From positions 62,001 to 126,000 of the forward strand of contig JAEURN010000001.1 in assembly GCA_016789105.1 (NCBI GenBank): a stretch of 64,000 nt of DNA, written 5' to 3'. This document shows positions 43,452 through 51,803 of the stretch, in pieces. Origin of the DNA: Armatimonadota bacterium (lineage in GTDB: Bacteria > Armatimonadota > Fimbriimonadia > Fimbriimonadales > Fimbriimonadaceae). The position numbers and the translations under genes were made by a program. Positions within the stretch are counted from its first letter, which is position 1, and the number at the start of each line of letters is the position of its first letter. Under the pieces are notes generated by a model. That model was given only the letters and a program-made list of their open reading frames with translations. It made no database searches and was not told where the DNA came from.

Positions 43452-45290
43452 ATGGAACCGGGCCGCGTCACTATGGGTGACGTGGCCCGTTTTCGTTTCT
43501 GGTTCCTCCTGTTCTTCCTGTTGGCCCCGATCCTCGGGCTTGCCGATGATGGATTTGAGATCGAGAACTACGACGTCCGGATGACAGCCACGGCTAACGC
43601 CGTCATCGAAGTTAATGAAACGATCTCGGTCACGTTCACCGAATCAAAGCACGGCATTTACCGTGAAATCCCCAATCGGTACGAAATTAGCGGCGGTCCG
43701 CAACGCCGAGTGTTGATCCAGAACGTCCAGGTCCCCGGGGAAGGTGTGCTCGTCACGCAAAACCTCAACAACGTCCGGATTCGCATCGGCGACGCTGACA
43801 CCGTGCTTCCCGCCGGCACCAAAAAGACCTATATCATCCAATATTCCGTCAAGGGCGCCATCAACTGGTTCAAAGGCGATGAATCGTGGGAGCCGCGGTC
43901 GGAAATCTATTGGAACATTGCCGGGCCATCCTGGCCGACCGCCATCAAACGGACGACCTTTACGCTCAGCTATCCATCAGAAAAGGCCAGTTCGATCAAA
44001 CCCCGGCTCTATGTCGGCTATTTTGGGGGCACTTCCTATGTGGAACCCGGGCAAGGCGGCAAATCCATCCGATTCGACCAATCCCCAGGCATGGTCTCCG
44101 GCACCGTATCGCAACCGGTTTACCCAGGCCAGGCCGTTTCGGTCGTCGTCGCCGTACCGGCCGGGTTGATCCGTCAACCCGCCTGGTATGAGGATCTCGG
44201 CGACTTCCTCCGCATCAACTGGGGGTTATTGTTGCCCTTGCCGTTGGCCGCAGTTTTGGGGGTTGTCTGGTTGTTCATTGGCCGCGACCCCAAAGTTGGC
44301 CCTCCGGGGGTGCGGTTCGACCCCCCGCCCGGAATTGACCCGGCCTTTGCCGGGGTCTTGATCGACGACAAGGTCGATGGCCGCGACATCACCGCCGGGA
44401 TCATGTCCTTGGCCGTCAAGGGGTATCTCAAGTTTGTCTCCAATGACCCCCACGGACGGTTTGACCCGGAAACCACTTCTGTTCGCCGCACCGGAAAACC
44501 TGTCGGGTCTGACCTCATCGAATTCGAGCGAACCCTGTTGGACCGGGTTTTTGCCGGAGGAACAACCTACACCACCTTGGAGAACATGATCGACAACCTT
44601 CGGGCTTCCGGCTACTCGATCACCAAAAAGCTCCGCGACCGGCTCGTTGGTGGCGGTTATTACCGGATCCATCCCGAGGATGTGCGCGGACAGATGGCCG
44701 CGCTGCCATTCATGTTGATCTTTGTCCTCTTTTGGGCAGGCGGGTTCTTCTCTGGCTTCTTGTCCCACCTCGGTCTCGCGCCATCCATCATGAGTGTCAT
44801 ATTCGGGGTTCTTGCGTGCGTCCCCGTCTATGGGTTTTTCATGGTGATCATGCCGGCGCGGACCGCGCTTGGGGCCGTCAAAAACAAGGAATGCCTCGCC
44901 TTTTTTGAAGCCATGAAGCGCCGGGCCCACTACAACGATTGGTTCACCAAAACAAACCTTGACCAAGCCAAATATGAGGAGTACCTTCCTTATGCCGTGG
45001 CTTTCGGCCTGACCCGCGAATGGTCCACGATCTGCAACAGCGTTGTGCAAGGGTTGCCGAGCTTTTGCGAATCGGGTTACAACGGCCCGTTTGACTACTA
45101 TCTGTGGTCGTCCAGTTTCCACCACAGTTACGATTCGATGAACAGCCAATTCGCCCCGATGACGAGGCCCCCATCCAGCTCAGGATATCATGGCGGCGGC
45201 TCCTCGGGCTGGTCGGGCGGATCTGGGTTCAGCGGTGGGGGAGGATTCTCCGGCGGAGGATTTGGTGGCGGCGGCGGCGGCAGCTGGTAG
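43452..45290 (+). CDS. DUF2207 family membrane protein with Gly-rich tail
   Basis: 612 residues; GAGGGGG lies 7 bases before ATG 43452. Layout: signal-anchor helix (~14-30), DUF2207 extracellular beta domain (~35-215, VNETISVTFTESKHGIYREIPNRY), a membrane helix at ~240-260 (WGLLLPLPLAAVLGVVWLFIG), a cytoplasmic region with DDKVDGRDITAGIMSLAVKGYL, two further helices at ~415-460, and a C-terminal tail of Gly/Ser ending FSGGGFGGGGGG. The family is uncharacterised. A terminator-like hairpin overlaps its first codons. Confidence 0.88.
   Translation: MEPGRVTMGDVARFRFWFLLFFLLAPILGLADDGFEIENYDVRMTATANAVIEVNETISVTFTESKHGIYREIPNRYEISGGPQRRVLIQNVQVPGEGVLVTQNLNNVRIRIGDADTVLPAGTKKTYIIQYSVKGAINWFKGDESWEPRSEIYWNIAGPSWPTAIKRTTFTLSYPSEKASSIKPRLYVGYFGGTSYVEPGQGGKSIRFDQSPGMVSGTVSQPVYPGQAVSVVVAVPAGLIRQPAWYEDLGDFLRINWGLLLPLPLAAVLGVVWLFIGRDPKVGPPGVRFDPPPGIDPAFAGVLIDDKVDGRDITAGIMSLAVKGYLKFVSNDPHGRFDPETTSVRRTGKPVGSDLIEFERTLLDRVFAGGTTYTTLENMIDNLRASGYSITKKLRDRLVGGGYYRIHPEDVRGQMAALPFMLIFVLFWAGGFFSGFLSHLGLAPSIMSVIFGVLACVPVYGFFMVIMPARTALGAVKNKECLAFFEAMKRRAHYNDWFTKTNLDQAKYEEYLPYAVAFGLTREWSTICNSVVQGLPSFCESGYNGPFDYYLWSSSFHHSYDSMNSQFAPMTRPPSSSGYHGGGSSGWSGGSGFSGGGGFSGGGFGGGGGGSW
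43459..43489 (+). terminator. Intrinsic-terminator-like hairpin overlapping the DUF2207 start
   Basis: CGGGCCGCGTCAC (43459-43471) pairs with GTGACGTGGCCCG (43477-43489), 13 pairs with one G-T, loop TATGG, followed by TTTTCGTTTC. It is 51 bases past the trxA stop and within codons 3-13 of the next gene. Confidence 0.65.
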
Positions 45291-45292
45291 GG

Positions 45293-45970
45293 CTAATCCT
45301 CAAGCAAGAGCGCCGGAAGGTGGTTGATATTGGCCACCAGGTGGGTGTGGGGGTACGGCATCAGCGCTTCCCGCGAATGGGTGCCTTCGGTGACCCCGAC
45401 AACCCATCCGCATCCGCTGATGTTGCCCATCAGCAGGTCATTGGGGGTGTCGCCCACCTTGGCCACGTGGGCGGGGTTGTCCACGGCGAAACGTTTCATG
45501 GCTTCAAACACCATTTGCGGGTTGGGTTTGGGTTTGTTGACTTCGTTTCCGGCGACCGTCCAATCGATGATCCCGCCTTTCCACTTCAGCTTTTCCAAAA
45601 TGTGGTCGGCCACATGCCGGTTCAAGCACGTGTCGAGCACGACGAAGATGCCGTTCTGTTTGAGGACGCTAAAAACAGACATCGCCCCGGGAACCGGGAT
45701 CGCCTCGTCCGCGAAATAGGCGTTGAGCGTGGCATCGAGTTTGACGACGGTCTCGGCCACAAAAGCCGGGTTTTCAGCGCGGTCGTCCCCTACTCGGCGC
45801 AATGAGCGGTTGACGACGAATTCCGGCGGTGATCCCATCCAGGGGATGAAAGCGCCGGGCGGGATTTCAAAGCCATATTCCTTGAAGAAGTCGGACATAA
45901 CGCGGGCGATCCCCCCACGGTCGAACACGGTTGTGCCCGCCATGTCGAACATCACCAATCGCGGCTTCAT
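45293..45970 (-). CDS. Phosphonatase-like HAD-family hydrolase
   Basis: 225 residues from ATG 45970 (MKPRLVMFDMAGTT); a TTG at 45979 is possible. FDMAGTT contains the nucleophile and acid Asp of the HAD fold, in the form typical of the phosphonoacetaldehyde-hydrolase-like group. VVLDTCLNRHVADHIL is the motif II region and GDTPNDLLMGNISGCGWVVGV is the motif IV/III region. The Lys needed for true phosphonatase chemistry is not evident, so it may be a phosphatase. It ends 2 bases after the DUF2207 stop. Confidence 0.8.
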   Translation of the reverse strand: MKPRLVMFDMAGTTVFDRGGIARVMSDFFKEYGFEIPPGAFIPWMGSPPEFVVNRSLRRVGDDRAENPAFVAETVVKLDATLNAYFADEAIPVPGAMSVFSVLKQNGIFVVLDTCLNRHVADHILEKLKWKGGIIDWTVAGNEVNKPKPNPQMVFEAMKRFAVDNPAHVAKVGDTPNDLLMGNISGCGWVVGVTEGTHSREALMPYPHTHLVANINHLPALLLED

Positions 45971-46061
45971 CTCCGCCAAGTATGACCCAATGGGGGTCGC
46001 TGTTCGTTCGGCCCGCTGCCCATGTTATGCGGATTCTTTAGAAATCCAGGTGAAATAGGGC

Positions 46062-46901
46062 GTGCAAACTTTGACCTACCCGATCCGGAGCGACAAGCTG
46101 ACAATGACCGTCGCCGTGGAAGCCCATGTGGCCAGCGTCGGCTCCCCGTTCCAGCAGATCGACATCTACCGGACTACTGAATTGGGGCACATGTTATTTT
46201 TGGACGGCCATGTGCAACTGGCCGAATTCGACGAGCACGCCTATCACGAATCCTTCGCCCACATCCCCCTTTCTGGCATGGCCTCACCAAAGAGCGCGCT
46301 GATCGTCGGCGGGGGCGACGGGGGATTGCTTCGGGAACTTTGCCGCCATTCATTTTCAACCATCCACATGGTGGAAATTGACGATATGGTGGTCGCCACC
46401 TGCCGCGACCACCTTCCCGGGTTGAGCCACGGTGCGTTCGATGACCCTCGCGTGCAGATATTCTACGAAGACGCCTTCGCCTTCCTCAAAAACCCTCCAC
46501 AACGGTACGATGCCATTTACATCGACGCGACCGATGTTTACGAAGAAGAAGACGGTTCGTTGAGCGAGCAACTGTTCACGGGCGGGTTCTACCGCGATTG
46601 CCGGAATGCGTTGACCGAAGGTGGGATTGTTGCCACCCAGGCCGACAACCCGGTTTTTTGTCCCTATTCGGCGGCGCCCTTGCTCGGCCAGTTTGAAGCG
46701 GCGTTTGGCCAATCGGGGTTCTATTGGTGCCTGGTGCCCAGTTTTGGCGGGTATTCCGGATTTGTGTGGGGGAGCCCGCAACACCGTCCGGCGAAATCCC
46801 GGCAACTGCCCGCCGACCTCGCCACCCGGTATCTGGACGACCTGACCTACCGGCTGGCGTTTAGCCCGCTGCCGTTTGGTGACCTCGCGCCCAAACCGTA
46901 G
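46062..46901 (+). CDS. speE: Polyamine aminopropyltransferase (spermidine synthase)
   Basis: Transfers the aminopropyl group from decarboxylated SAM to putrescine. MLFLDGHVQLAEFDEHAYHE, ALIVGGGDGGLLRELCRH, VEIDDMVVATCRDHLP and the catalytic loop YDAIYIDATD (DATD in place of the usual DSTD) identify it. The GTG start has AGGG 3 bases upstream. 279 residues is normal. speD and speA/B are not nearby. Confidence 0.95.
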   Translation: MQTLTYPIRSDKLTMTVAVEAHVASVGSPFQQIDIYRTTELGHMLFLDGHVQLAEFDEHAYHESFAHIPLSGMASPKSALIVGGGDGGLLRELCRHSFSTIHMVEIDDMVVATCRDHLPGLSHGAFDDPRVQIFYEDAFAFLKNPPQRYDAIYIDATDVYEEEDGSLSEQLFTGGFYRDCRNALTEGGIVATQADNPVFCPYSAAPLLGQFEAAFGQSGFYWCLVPSFGGYSGFVWGSPQHRPAKSRQLPADLATRYLDDLTYRLAFSPLPFGDLAPKP

Positions 46902-46987
46902 AAAAAACCGGGATCGCACAATCCCCTGCCAAATACGGGAGGCCGCAACCGAGGCGTGCGGAACACATGCCGTGAGGTTTGTTTTCC

Positions 46988-47770
46988 ATGCCCGCCTTGT
47001 TGCCCTTTGCCCTCGCCTTTCTGCTTTCCCCCCAAACAGGTTGGGAAGCACGGCCTAACCGGCCGCTCGAAGTCCCCGCCGAAGTCCACAAGAACGTCGT
47101 GGAGACTTTGAACGACGCCTTGGAAGCCCAATCCAAACGGGACTACCAACTTTCGTTGGCCTTGTTGCACGGCGTCATCTACCAAGGCGGGGTCAAAGTC
47201 GCCGTGGATCCCCGGTATCCGGCCCCTAACGCGGCCGCCAAGGAAGGTCTCGACCGGGCCCTGCGCACATGGGAACAGTCGCTGGGCAACGATGACCCAA
47301 TCCGTTTTGTCTCCGATCCGGCCTCGGCCGAGGTCAAGATCCAGTTCGTCGACAAGGTGCCCCGGTCGGGCCACGATGCCCTGGGGCTCATTGAACTCAA
47401 AAAGGAATACCGGTGGAACAACTCCCGGTACGAAACAATCGTCTCGGGCACCATTTACATTCAGACCCACTTTGAAAAAGTCCCGCTGGATACCACCCAG
47501 TACAGCGAGGTGGCGGCCCACGAGCTTGGCCACCTGCTGGGTCTGGAGGACATGCCCAATACTGGGCAATTGATGGGGCCGATGTTGCTGGACAAGCCCG
47601 TGCCGACCCCCAACCGGCGCGAAGTTTCGGCCGTGCAATTTGTGCGGAACCAAGCCCGCCGGCAATGGAACAGCGTTTTGGATTCGATGCAAAAAGATGC
47701 TGGTTCCAGGCTGGGCTCATTCCAGCTGGTGCAAAAATCGCACTATCTGGCATGTTGCACAGGAGGCTAA
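46988..47770 (+). CDS. Secreted matrixin-like zinc metalloprotease
   Basis: 260 residues. Signal peptide MPALLPFALAFLLSPQTG, then a helical N-terminal domain (EVHKNVVETLNDALEAQSKRD) and a metzincin catalytic domain with SEVAAHELGHLLGLEDMPN: HExxHxxG followed by Asp as a possible third ligand variant (matrixins usually have His). A Met-turn may be QLMGPML, 12 residues on. ATG 46988 is chosen over the upstream TTG 46979. It likely acts outside the cytoplasm; the substrate is unknown. Confidence 0.8.
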   Translation: MPALLPFALAFLLSPQTGWEARPNRPLEVPAEVHKNVVETLNDALEAQSKRDYQLSLALLHGVIYQGGVKVAVDPRYPAPNAAAKEGLDRALRTWEQSLGNDDPIRFVSDPASAEVKIQFVDKVPRSGHDALGLIELKKEYRWNNSRYETIVSGTIYIQTHFEKVPLDTTQYSEVAAHELGHLLGLEDMPNTGQLMGPMLLDKPVPTPNRREVSAVQFVRNQARRQWNSVLDSMQKDAGSRLGSFQLVQKSHYLACCTGG

Positions 47771-47822
47771 GGCCCTTGAGTGCGGAAAATCACCTTCAGA
47801 GAACTTATGGAGGCTCTCAACT

Positions 47823-48035
47823 ATGGTCAGCGCGAATTATGCAATGAATTCAACCCTGGCCGGTTTGAAGCGCCTTGAGGCTCAACTTCAGCGCGCCATG
47901 CTGGAAGCAAGCGGAAAGGCGCCACAGCAATCGGCCCAGCAGCCCGAAAAAGTGGCAGAACGGATGGACTTCGAGGCAAAGAAAACCGAAGCCCGAGCCA
48001 ACACCGTGATGAATGCCCTCGACATCTCCGCCTGA
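47823..48035 (+). CDS. Small helical protein, first of a tandem pair
   Basis: 70 residues from ATG 47823, with GGAGG nine bases upstream. It is predicted helical and charged: LAGLKRLEAQLQRAMLEASG, then VAERMDFEAKKTEARANTV. It starts MVSANYAM, like the neighbour's MVSPAFSM, and is the same length. No signal peptide or known motif. The C-terminal pattern (DFEAKKTEARANTVMNALD) is loosely like flagellar rod/hook C-termini. Confidence 0.6.
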   Translation: MVSANYAMNSTLAGLKRLEAQLQRAMLEASGKAPQQSAQQPEKVAERMDFEAKKTEARANTVMNALDISA

Positions 48036-48044
48036 GGAAAGAAA

Positions 48045-48257
48045 ATGATGGTCAGCCCCGCATTCTCAATGCTCGCCCGCAGCCTCAACGATGCCCAAGA
48101 CAGGGCTCTGCGGGCGGCTGGCCAGATCAGCCAAGGGGGCGACATCGCCGAATCGTTCGTCGACCTGAAGATGGCCGAACTCCAAACCAAGGTGGCGGCC
48201 AAATCGCTCCGCGCCCTGGACGAAACAACCCAATCCGTGCTCGACATCCTCGCTTAA
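48045..48257 (+). CDS. Small helical protein, second of a tandem pair
   Basis: 70 residues; GAGGAAAG lies before ATG 48045. AESFVDLKMAELQTKVAAKS followed by LRALDETTQSVLDIL is reminiscent of flagellar basal-body/hook C-terminal helices (AQRAYEANAKVIQTADEML-like) and of small motility proteins. It starts 9 bases after the previous gene. A flagellar role is inference; no flagellar gene is within 14 kb. Confidence 0.6.
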   Translation: MMVSPAFSMLARSLNDAQDRALRAAGQISQGGDIAESFVDLKMAELQTKVAAKSLRALDETTQSVLDILA

Positions 48258-48327
48258 GCCGGACGCCGGGCCTTGACTTGCCCCCCAAGGCCAATTGAAA
48301 GTGCAACCTGCCCTCGACCTAAAGCGG

Positions 48328-48333
48328 TACTCT
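48328..48333 (+). promoter_or_regulatory. -10 box (TACTCT) 6 bases before the marR-type GTG start
   Basis: TACTCT, GGGCCC, then GTG at 48340. No Shine-Dalgarno is present, which supports a leaderless message. Confidence 0.5.
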
Positions 48334-48339
48334 GGGCCC

Positions 48340-48768
48340 GTGCCGGAAAGCCAAATCGGGCCCCTCATCGCCACGATCTACGAACTCCAATCATCCTGGT
48401 TGGAGCCCCGACTCAAGAAATCCGGCATGCGGTGGACGACATTCCAACTGCTTGCCACGGTTATGGCCGCCGGAGACGGGGCCTCCCAAGCCGAGGTGGC
48501 CCGACGGCTTGGCGTCGCCCCCGCCACACTCAGCGAGTCCGTCCACGCCCACGTGGATTCTGGTCACCTACTCCAAGAACCTTCGCCTGGAGACCGCCGC
48601 AAGAAGATCCTCCGCCTCACGCCGTCTGCCAAGAAAAGGATGGGCGAAGTGGGGAAACACGTCCGGGAACTGGAATCGCGGATGTCCCGTTCGCTCCAAG
48701 GCCAAGAGCTTTCGGATTTGGAGAAGATGTTGGAAAAAGTCGTTGAAAACCTGGAGGGGGAACCGTAA
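48340..48768 (+). CDS. MarR-family transcriptional regulator
   Basis: 142 residues with a winged helix: WTTFQLLATVMAAGDGASQAEVARRLGVAPATLSESVHAHVDS (helix-turn-helix, in two pieces), wing PGDRRKKILRLTPSA, and a C-terminal dimer helix (ELSDLEKMLEKVVENL). The DRRxxxLxLT motif is diagnostic. The GTG at 48340 follows a -10 box by 6 bases; an ATG/GTG upstream at 48295/48301 would add residues unlike the family. The regulated gene is not evident. Confidence 0.88.
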   Translation: MPESQIGPLIATIYELQSSWLEPRLKKSGMRWTTFQLLATVMAAGDGASQAEVARRLGVAPATLSESVHAHVDSGHLLQEPSPGDRRKKILRLTPSAKKRMGEVGKHVRELESRMSRSLQGQELSDLEKMLEKVVENLEGEP

Positions 48769-48866
48769 AGACCCGCACCATCAAGCGACAAAGCAGGTAA
48801 AAGTACAGGATCGGGGGCATCTCTTGGGTCCATCCCCTCGTCACTACCTCACAACAGGTGCATTGA

Positions 48867-49235
48867 ATGATCCGGATTGTCGGCGTCCAGCCAAGCGAAA
48901 ACATCGGTCAAGAGTTCGTTTTGTTGCAAAACCAAGGCAACATGCGGGTCAACCTGCGGGGTCACGCCTTAGTCGCCGAAGATTCACTGCTTGACCCGCC
49001 GGGCCTGCAACGCGTTTTTGTCATCAACCAGGATGTTGATATCCCTGCGGGTCACCATGTGGCCATCCGGACAGGTTCTGGCGACCATCAGTGGTGCCAC
49101 AAGCACGATGGCTACCACATCTACCACTTCTTTTTGAACCGGGGGGAATCGCTTTGGGATTCTCAGAGCACGCTGATGTTGCTGGCCCCCAACCACCGAT
49201 TCACCCCCCGCAAGGTCGAAACGCTCCTCGTCTAG
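48867..49235 (+). CDS. Lamin-tail-domain-like small protein
   Basis: 122 residues with a beta-sandwich pattern: IVGVQPSENIGQEFVLLQNQGNMRVNLRGHALV split over several strands, then IPAGHHVAIRTGSG, and WDSQSTLMLLAPN. EFVLLQNQG and L-x-G-x-x-L spacing resemble the lamin tail domain found in many bacterial surface or DNA-linked proteins. No signal peptide is visible. It sits alone, convergent with pth. Confidence 0.6.
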   Translation: MIRIVGVQPSENIGQEFVLLQNQGNMRVNLRGHALVAEDSLLDPPGLQRVFVINQDVDIPAGHHVAIRTGSGDHQWCHKHDGYHIYHFFLNRGESLWDSQSTLMLLAPNHRFTPRKVETLLV

Positions 49236-49263
49236 CTTGGTCGCCATCGGGATTGAGACGATT

Positions 49264-49857
49264 TTAGACCTGGTTCACCAAGTTCATTGCGCGCTCAAGC
49301 CCGTCACTCAACCAAGATTCGATGCCATTGGCCGCGGTTTCGAAAACCCTTTCGACGGCGGCCCGTTCATCTGGGTCGAACCGGCCAAGCACATGGTCGA
49401 TTGTTTCCCCCGACTTCCCGATGCCGATCTTGATCCGGGGGTATTCGTCGGTGCCCAGCGAAGCGATGATTGATTTGTGTCCGTTGTGGCCCCCGCTGCT
49501 GCCCTTGGGCTTCATTTTCAGGGTGCCGGTTGGCAAATCGAGGTCGTCGGTCACAACAAGGATATCGGCGGGGCCGATCCCATAGGCCGCGGCCAGGTCT
49601 TTCACCGCGCGACCGCTAAGGTTCATGAATGTCATCGGTTTGACCAAGGCGACCGCCACGCCAAGAATTTCGACCTCCGCGATCAGGGCTTGGCGACGGC
49701 CCGTGTTGACTTTAACGCCATGTCTCTTTGCCACAAGGTCAATGATGTCGAACCCCACGTTGTGCCGGGTGTGGGAATATTGGGGGCCCGGGTTACCAAG
49801 ACCGACCACGAGTTTCTTGGGATAGACCTTGGGCGACTTCTTCTTGAAGAATCCCAC
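49264..49857 (-). CDS. pth: Peptidyl-tRNA hydrolase
   Basis: Releases tRNA from peptidyl-tRNAs dropped by ribosomes. VVGLGNPGPQYSHTRHNVGF contains the catalytic His, and KPMTFMNLSGRAV, VVTDDLDLPTGTLKMK and GSSGGHNGHKSIIASLG are all diagnostic. 197 residues is normal; a Lys-rich extra ~15 residues precede the core. GTG start, 3 bases after uppP stops. Confidence 0.96.
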   Translation of the reverse strand: MGFFKKKSPKVYPKKLVVGLGNPGPQYSHTRHNVGFDIIDLVAKRHGVKVNTGRRQALIAEVEILGVAVALVKPMTFMNLSGRAVKDLAAAYGIGPADILVVTDDLDLPTGTLKMKPKGSSGGHNGHKSIIASLGTDEYPRIKIGIGKSGETIDHVLGRFDPDERAAVERVFETAANGIESWLSDGLERAMNLVNQV

Positions 49858-49860
49858 TCC

Positions 49861-50679
49861 TCATGACCTCGAAATGGCAGAAGCGGCGGTGAGGAGAACC
49901 ACAACCCCCAACACCACCCGATAGATGGCAAAGGGCCAGAGCGACTTCGTCTGCAACAGCTTCATCAGCCAAGAAATGGCTACCCACCCAACTACAAAAG
50001 ACACGACCGTCGCCACCAAGGTCGGCACCGCCCCTTCGACCATCAGGTTGTCCTTTTCTTTGATAAGTTTGTAGAGCCCGCTTGCCGCGACGCTGGGGAT
50101 GGAGAGGAGAAATGAAACCCGGGCGGCGGTCGCCCGGTCGAAGCCCCCGAACAGCCCACCGGTGATTGTGGAACCGCTCCGGCTGGAACCCGGGATCAAA
50201 GCCAGGCACTGCCAAAGCCCCATCAGCACGCCATCCAAGACCCGGAAGTTCTTAAGGTCGCGATCCTTTTTCCCAAAGTGGTCCGCAACACCCATCAGTA
50301 GCCCAAAAGCCACCAGGGAACCAGCAACAACCGTCGCCGTGCGGAAATCCTTGTCGATTTTTTTCTCCAGCAACAAGCCGAGCACGGCGATGGGGAGGGT
50401 TCCAAGAATGACACCCCAACCCAAGTTCCAATCATGGCCCCGGTGGCCGGGATCGCGGAATCCGGCGACCCAGCCCTTAAAGACCTGAACGATGTCCCCC
50501 CAAAAGTAGATCAGCACGGCCAGCAGCGTGCCCAACTGGATGACTGCGGTGAAGCCGCTCCCCGCATCATCCCACCCGAACAGCGAGGGGACGAGCAGCA
50601 GGTGGCCGCTGGAGCTGATTGGCAGGAATTCGGTAAGGCCCTGCACAATGCCAAGGACGACCGCTTCTAAGATCCCCAT
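49861..50679 (-). CDS. uppP: Undecaprenyl-diphosphatase UppP/BacA
   Basis: Recycles the undecaprenyl-PP carrier in peptidoglycan and glycan synthesis and can give bacitracin resistance. GLTEFLPISSSGHLLLV near the N-terminus and LIPGSSRSGSTITGGLFGG hold the catalytic Glu, Ser and Arg residues. About eight membrane helices are expected in 272 residues. It overlaps wecB by 13 bases. Confidence 0.96.
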   Translation of the reverse strand: MGILEAVVLGIVQGLTEFLPISSSGHLLLVPSLFGWDDAGSGFTAVIQLGTLLAVLIYFWGDIVQVFKGWVAGFRDPGHRGHDWNLGWGVILGTLPIAVLGLLLEKKIDKDFRTATVVAGSLVAFGLLMGVADHFGKKDRDLKNFRVLDGVLMGLWQCLALIPGSSRSGSTITGGLFGGFDRATAARVSFLLSIPSVAASGLYKLIKEKDNLMVEGAVPTLVATVVSFVVGWVAISWLMKLLQTKSLWPFAIYRVVLGVVVLLTAASAISRS

Positions 50680-51803
50680 GATTCCTCCGCCGGGCTTTCG
50701 ATTCCCAGGTGGTTTAAGGCGGCAAACCGGATCCTCTGCGCCGCCCGCCCGTCGCCATAAGGGGAGACCGCGTGTGCCATCTCCTGGTAAGACGCCCCAT
50801 CTTCCAAGAGGAAAGCGGCCGCAAGGTACACGTCGTCTTCCCCGGTGCCCACCAGCTTAGCCGTGCCACGCTCGACTCCTTCTGGCCGCTCCGTGGTCGT
50901 GCGCAAGACGAGCACCGGGATGCCAAATGTCGGGGCTTCTTCTTGAACTCCGCCGGAATCGGTGAGGATCAGGTGTGCCCGTTGCATCAGTTTCACAAAG
51001 TCGGCGTAGTCGGGCGGTTCGATCAGGTCGATCCGCTCATGCCCCGCCAGAATCGAAGTGAGGGTTTTGCGCACAACCGGGTTGCGGTGCATCGCCACAA
51101 CCAGTTTGAGATCGGGGAAATGATCGACCAACCGTCGGGCCGCCCGGGCGATTTGGAGCTGGGGTTCACCCCAGTTTTCGCGGCGGTGGGTGGTCAAGAG
51201 CACCACCCTGCCCTCCCATTCGGGATACCAATCCTTGTCGACAGCTTTGGCGGTGTGGAGCACGGCGTCGATCCCCGTGTTCCCCGTCACAAAGATCTTG
51301 GAGCTCGGGACGCCTTCTCGGAGCAGGTTTTCGGCACTCCAGGTTGTTGGCGGAAAGTGGAGGGCGGCAAACAACCCCACGGCGCGACGGTTGAACTCTT
51401 CGGGGAAAGGGTTAAAAATGTCGGGAGTGCGGAGTCCGGCTTCGATATGGGCAAACGGGATTTGCCGGTAGAAGCTGGCCAATCCGGCAACAAATGTCGT
51501 TGTGGTGTCGCCTTGGGCAAAAACCAGGTTTGGTGCCTCGGCTTCCAAGATCCCATCCAGTCCCCCCAGGACTTTTTGGGTAACGCCGGCAAGGGTTTGG
51601 CCGTGCGCCATCACGTCGAGGTCGTGGTCGGGTCTCAGGCCAAATGCGGCCAGGGCCTGTTGGAGCATTTCGCGGTGTTGCCCCGTGCTGACCAGCACCG
51701 TCTCGACCTGGTCAGAGTACCGCTGGAATTCCACAACGACGGGCGCGGTTTTAATCGCATCGGGCCGGGTGCCGACGACAAAGAGCACTTTGGGCTTAGC
51801 CAT
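50667..51803 (-). CDS. wecB: UDP-N-acetylglucosamine 2-epimerase (non-hydrolyzing)
   Basis: Interconverts UDP-GlcNAc and UDP-ManNAc, a precursor for enterobacterial-common-antigen- or teichoic-like polymers. VVGTRPDAIKTAPVV, STGQHREML, VFAQGDTTTTFVAGLA, HIEAGLRTPDIFNPFPEE and LTDSGGVQEEAPTFG are diagnostic; catalytic Asp, Glu and His are present. 378 residues is normal. It follows wecA with an 8-base overlap. Confidence 0.95.
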   Translation of the reverse strand: MAKPKVLFVVGTRPDAIKTAPVVVEFQRYSDQVETVLVSTGQHREMLQQALAAFGLRPDHDLDVMAHGQTLAGVTQKVLGGLDGILEAEAPNLVFAQGDTTTTFVAGLASFYRQIPFAHIEAGLRTPDIFNPFPEEFNRRAVGLFAALHFPPTTWSAENLLREGVPSSKIFVTGNTGIDAVLHTAKAVDKDWYPEWEGRVVLLTTHRRENWGEPQLQIARAARRLVDHFPDLKLVVAMHRNPVVRKTLTSILAGHERIDLIEPPDYADFVKLMQRAHLILTDSGGVQEEAPTFGIPVLVLRTTTERPEGVERGTAKLVGTGEDDVYLAAAFLLEDGASYQEMAHAVSPYGDGRAAQRIRFAALNHLGIESPAEESWGS

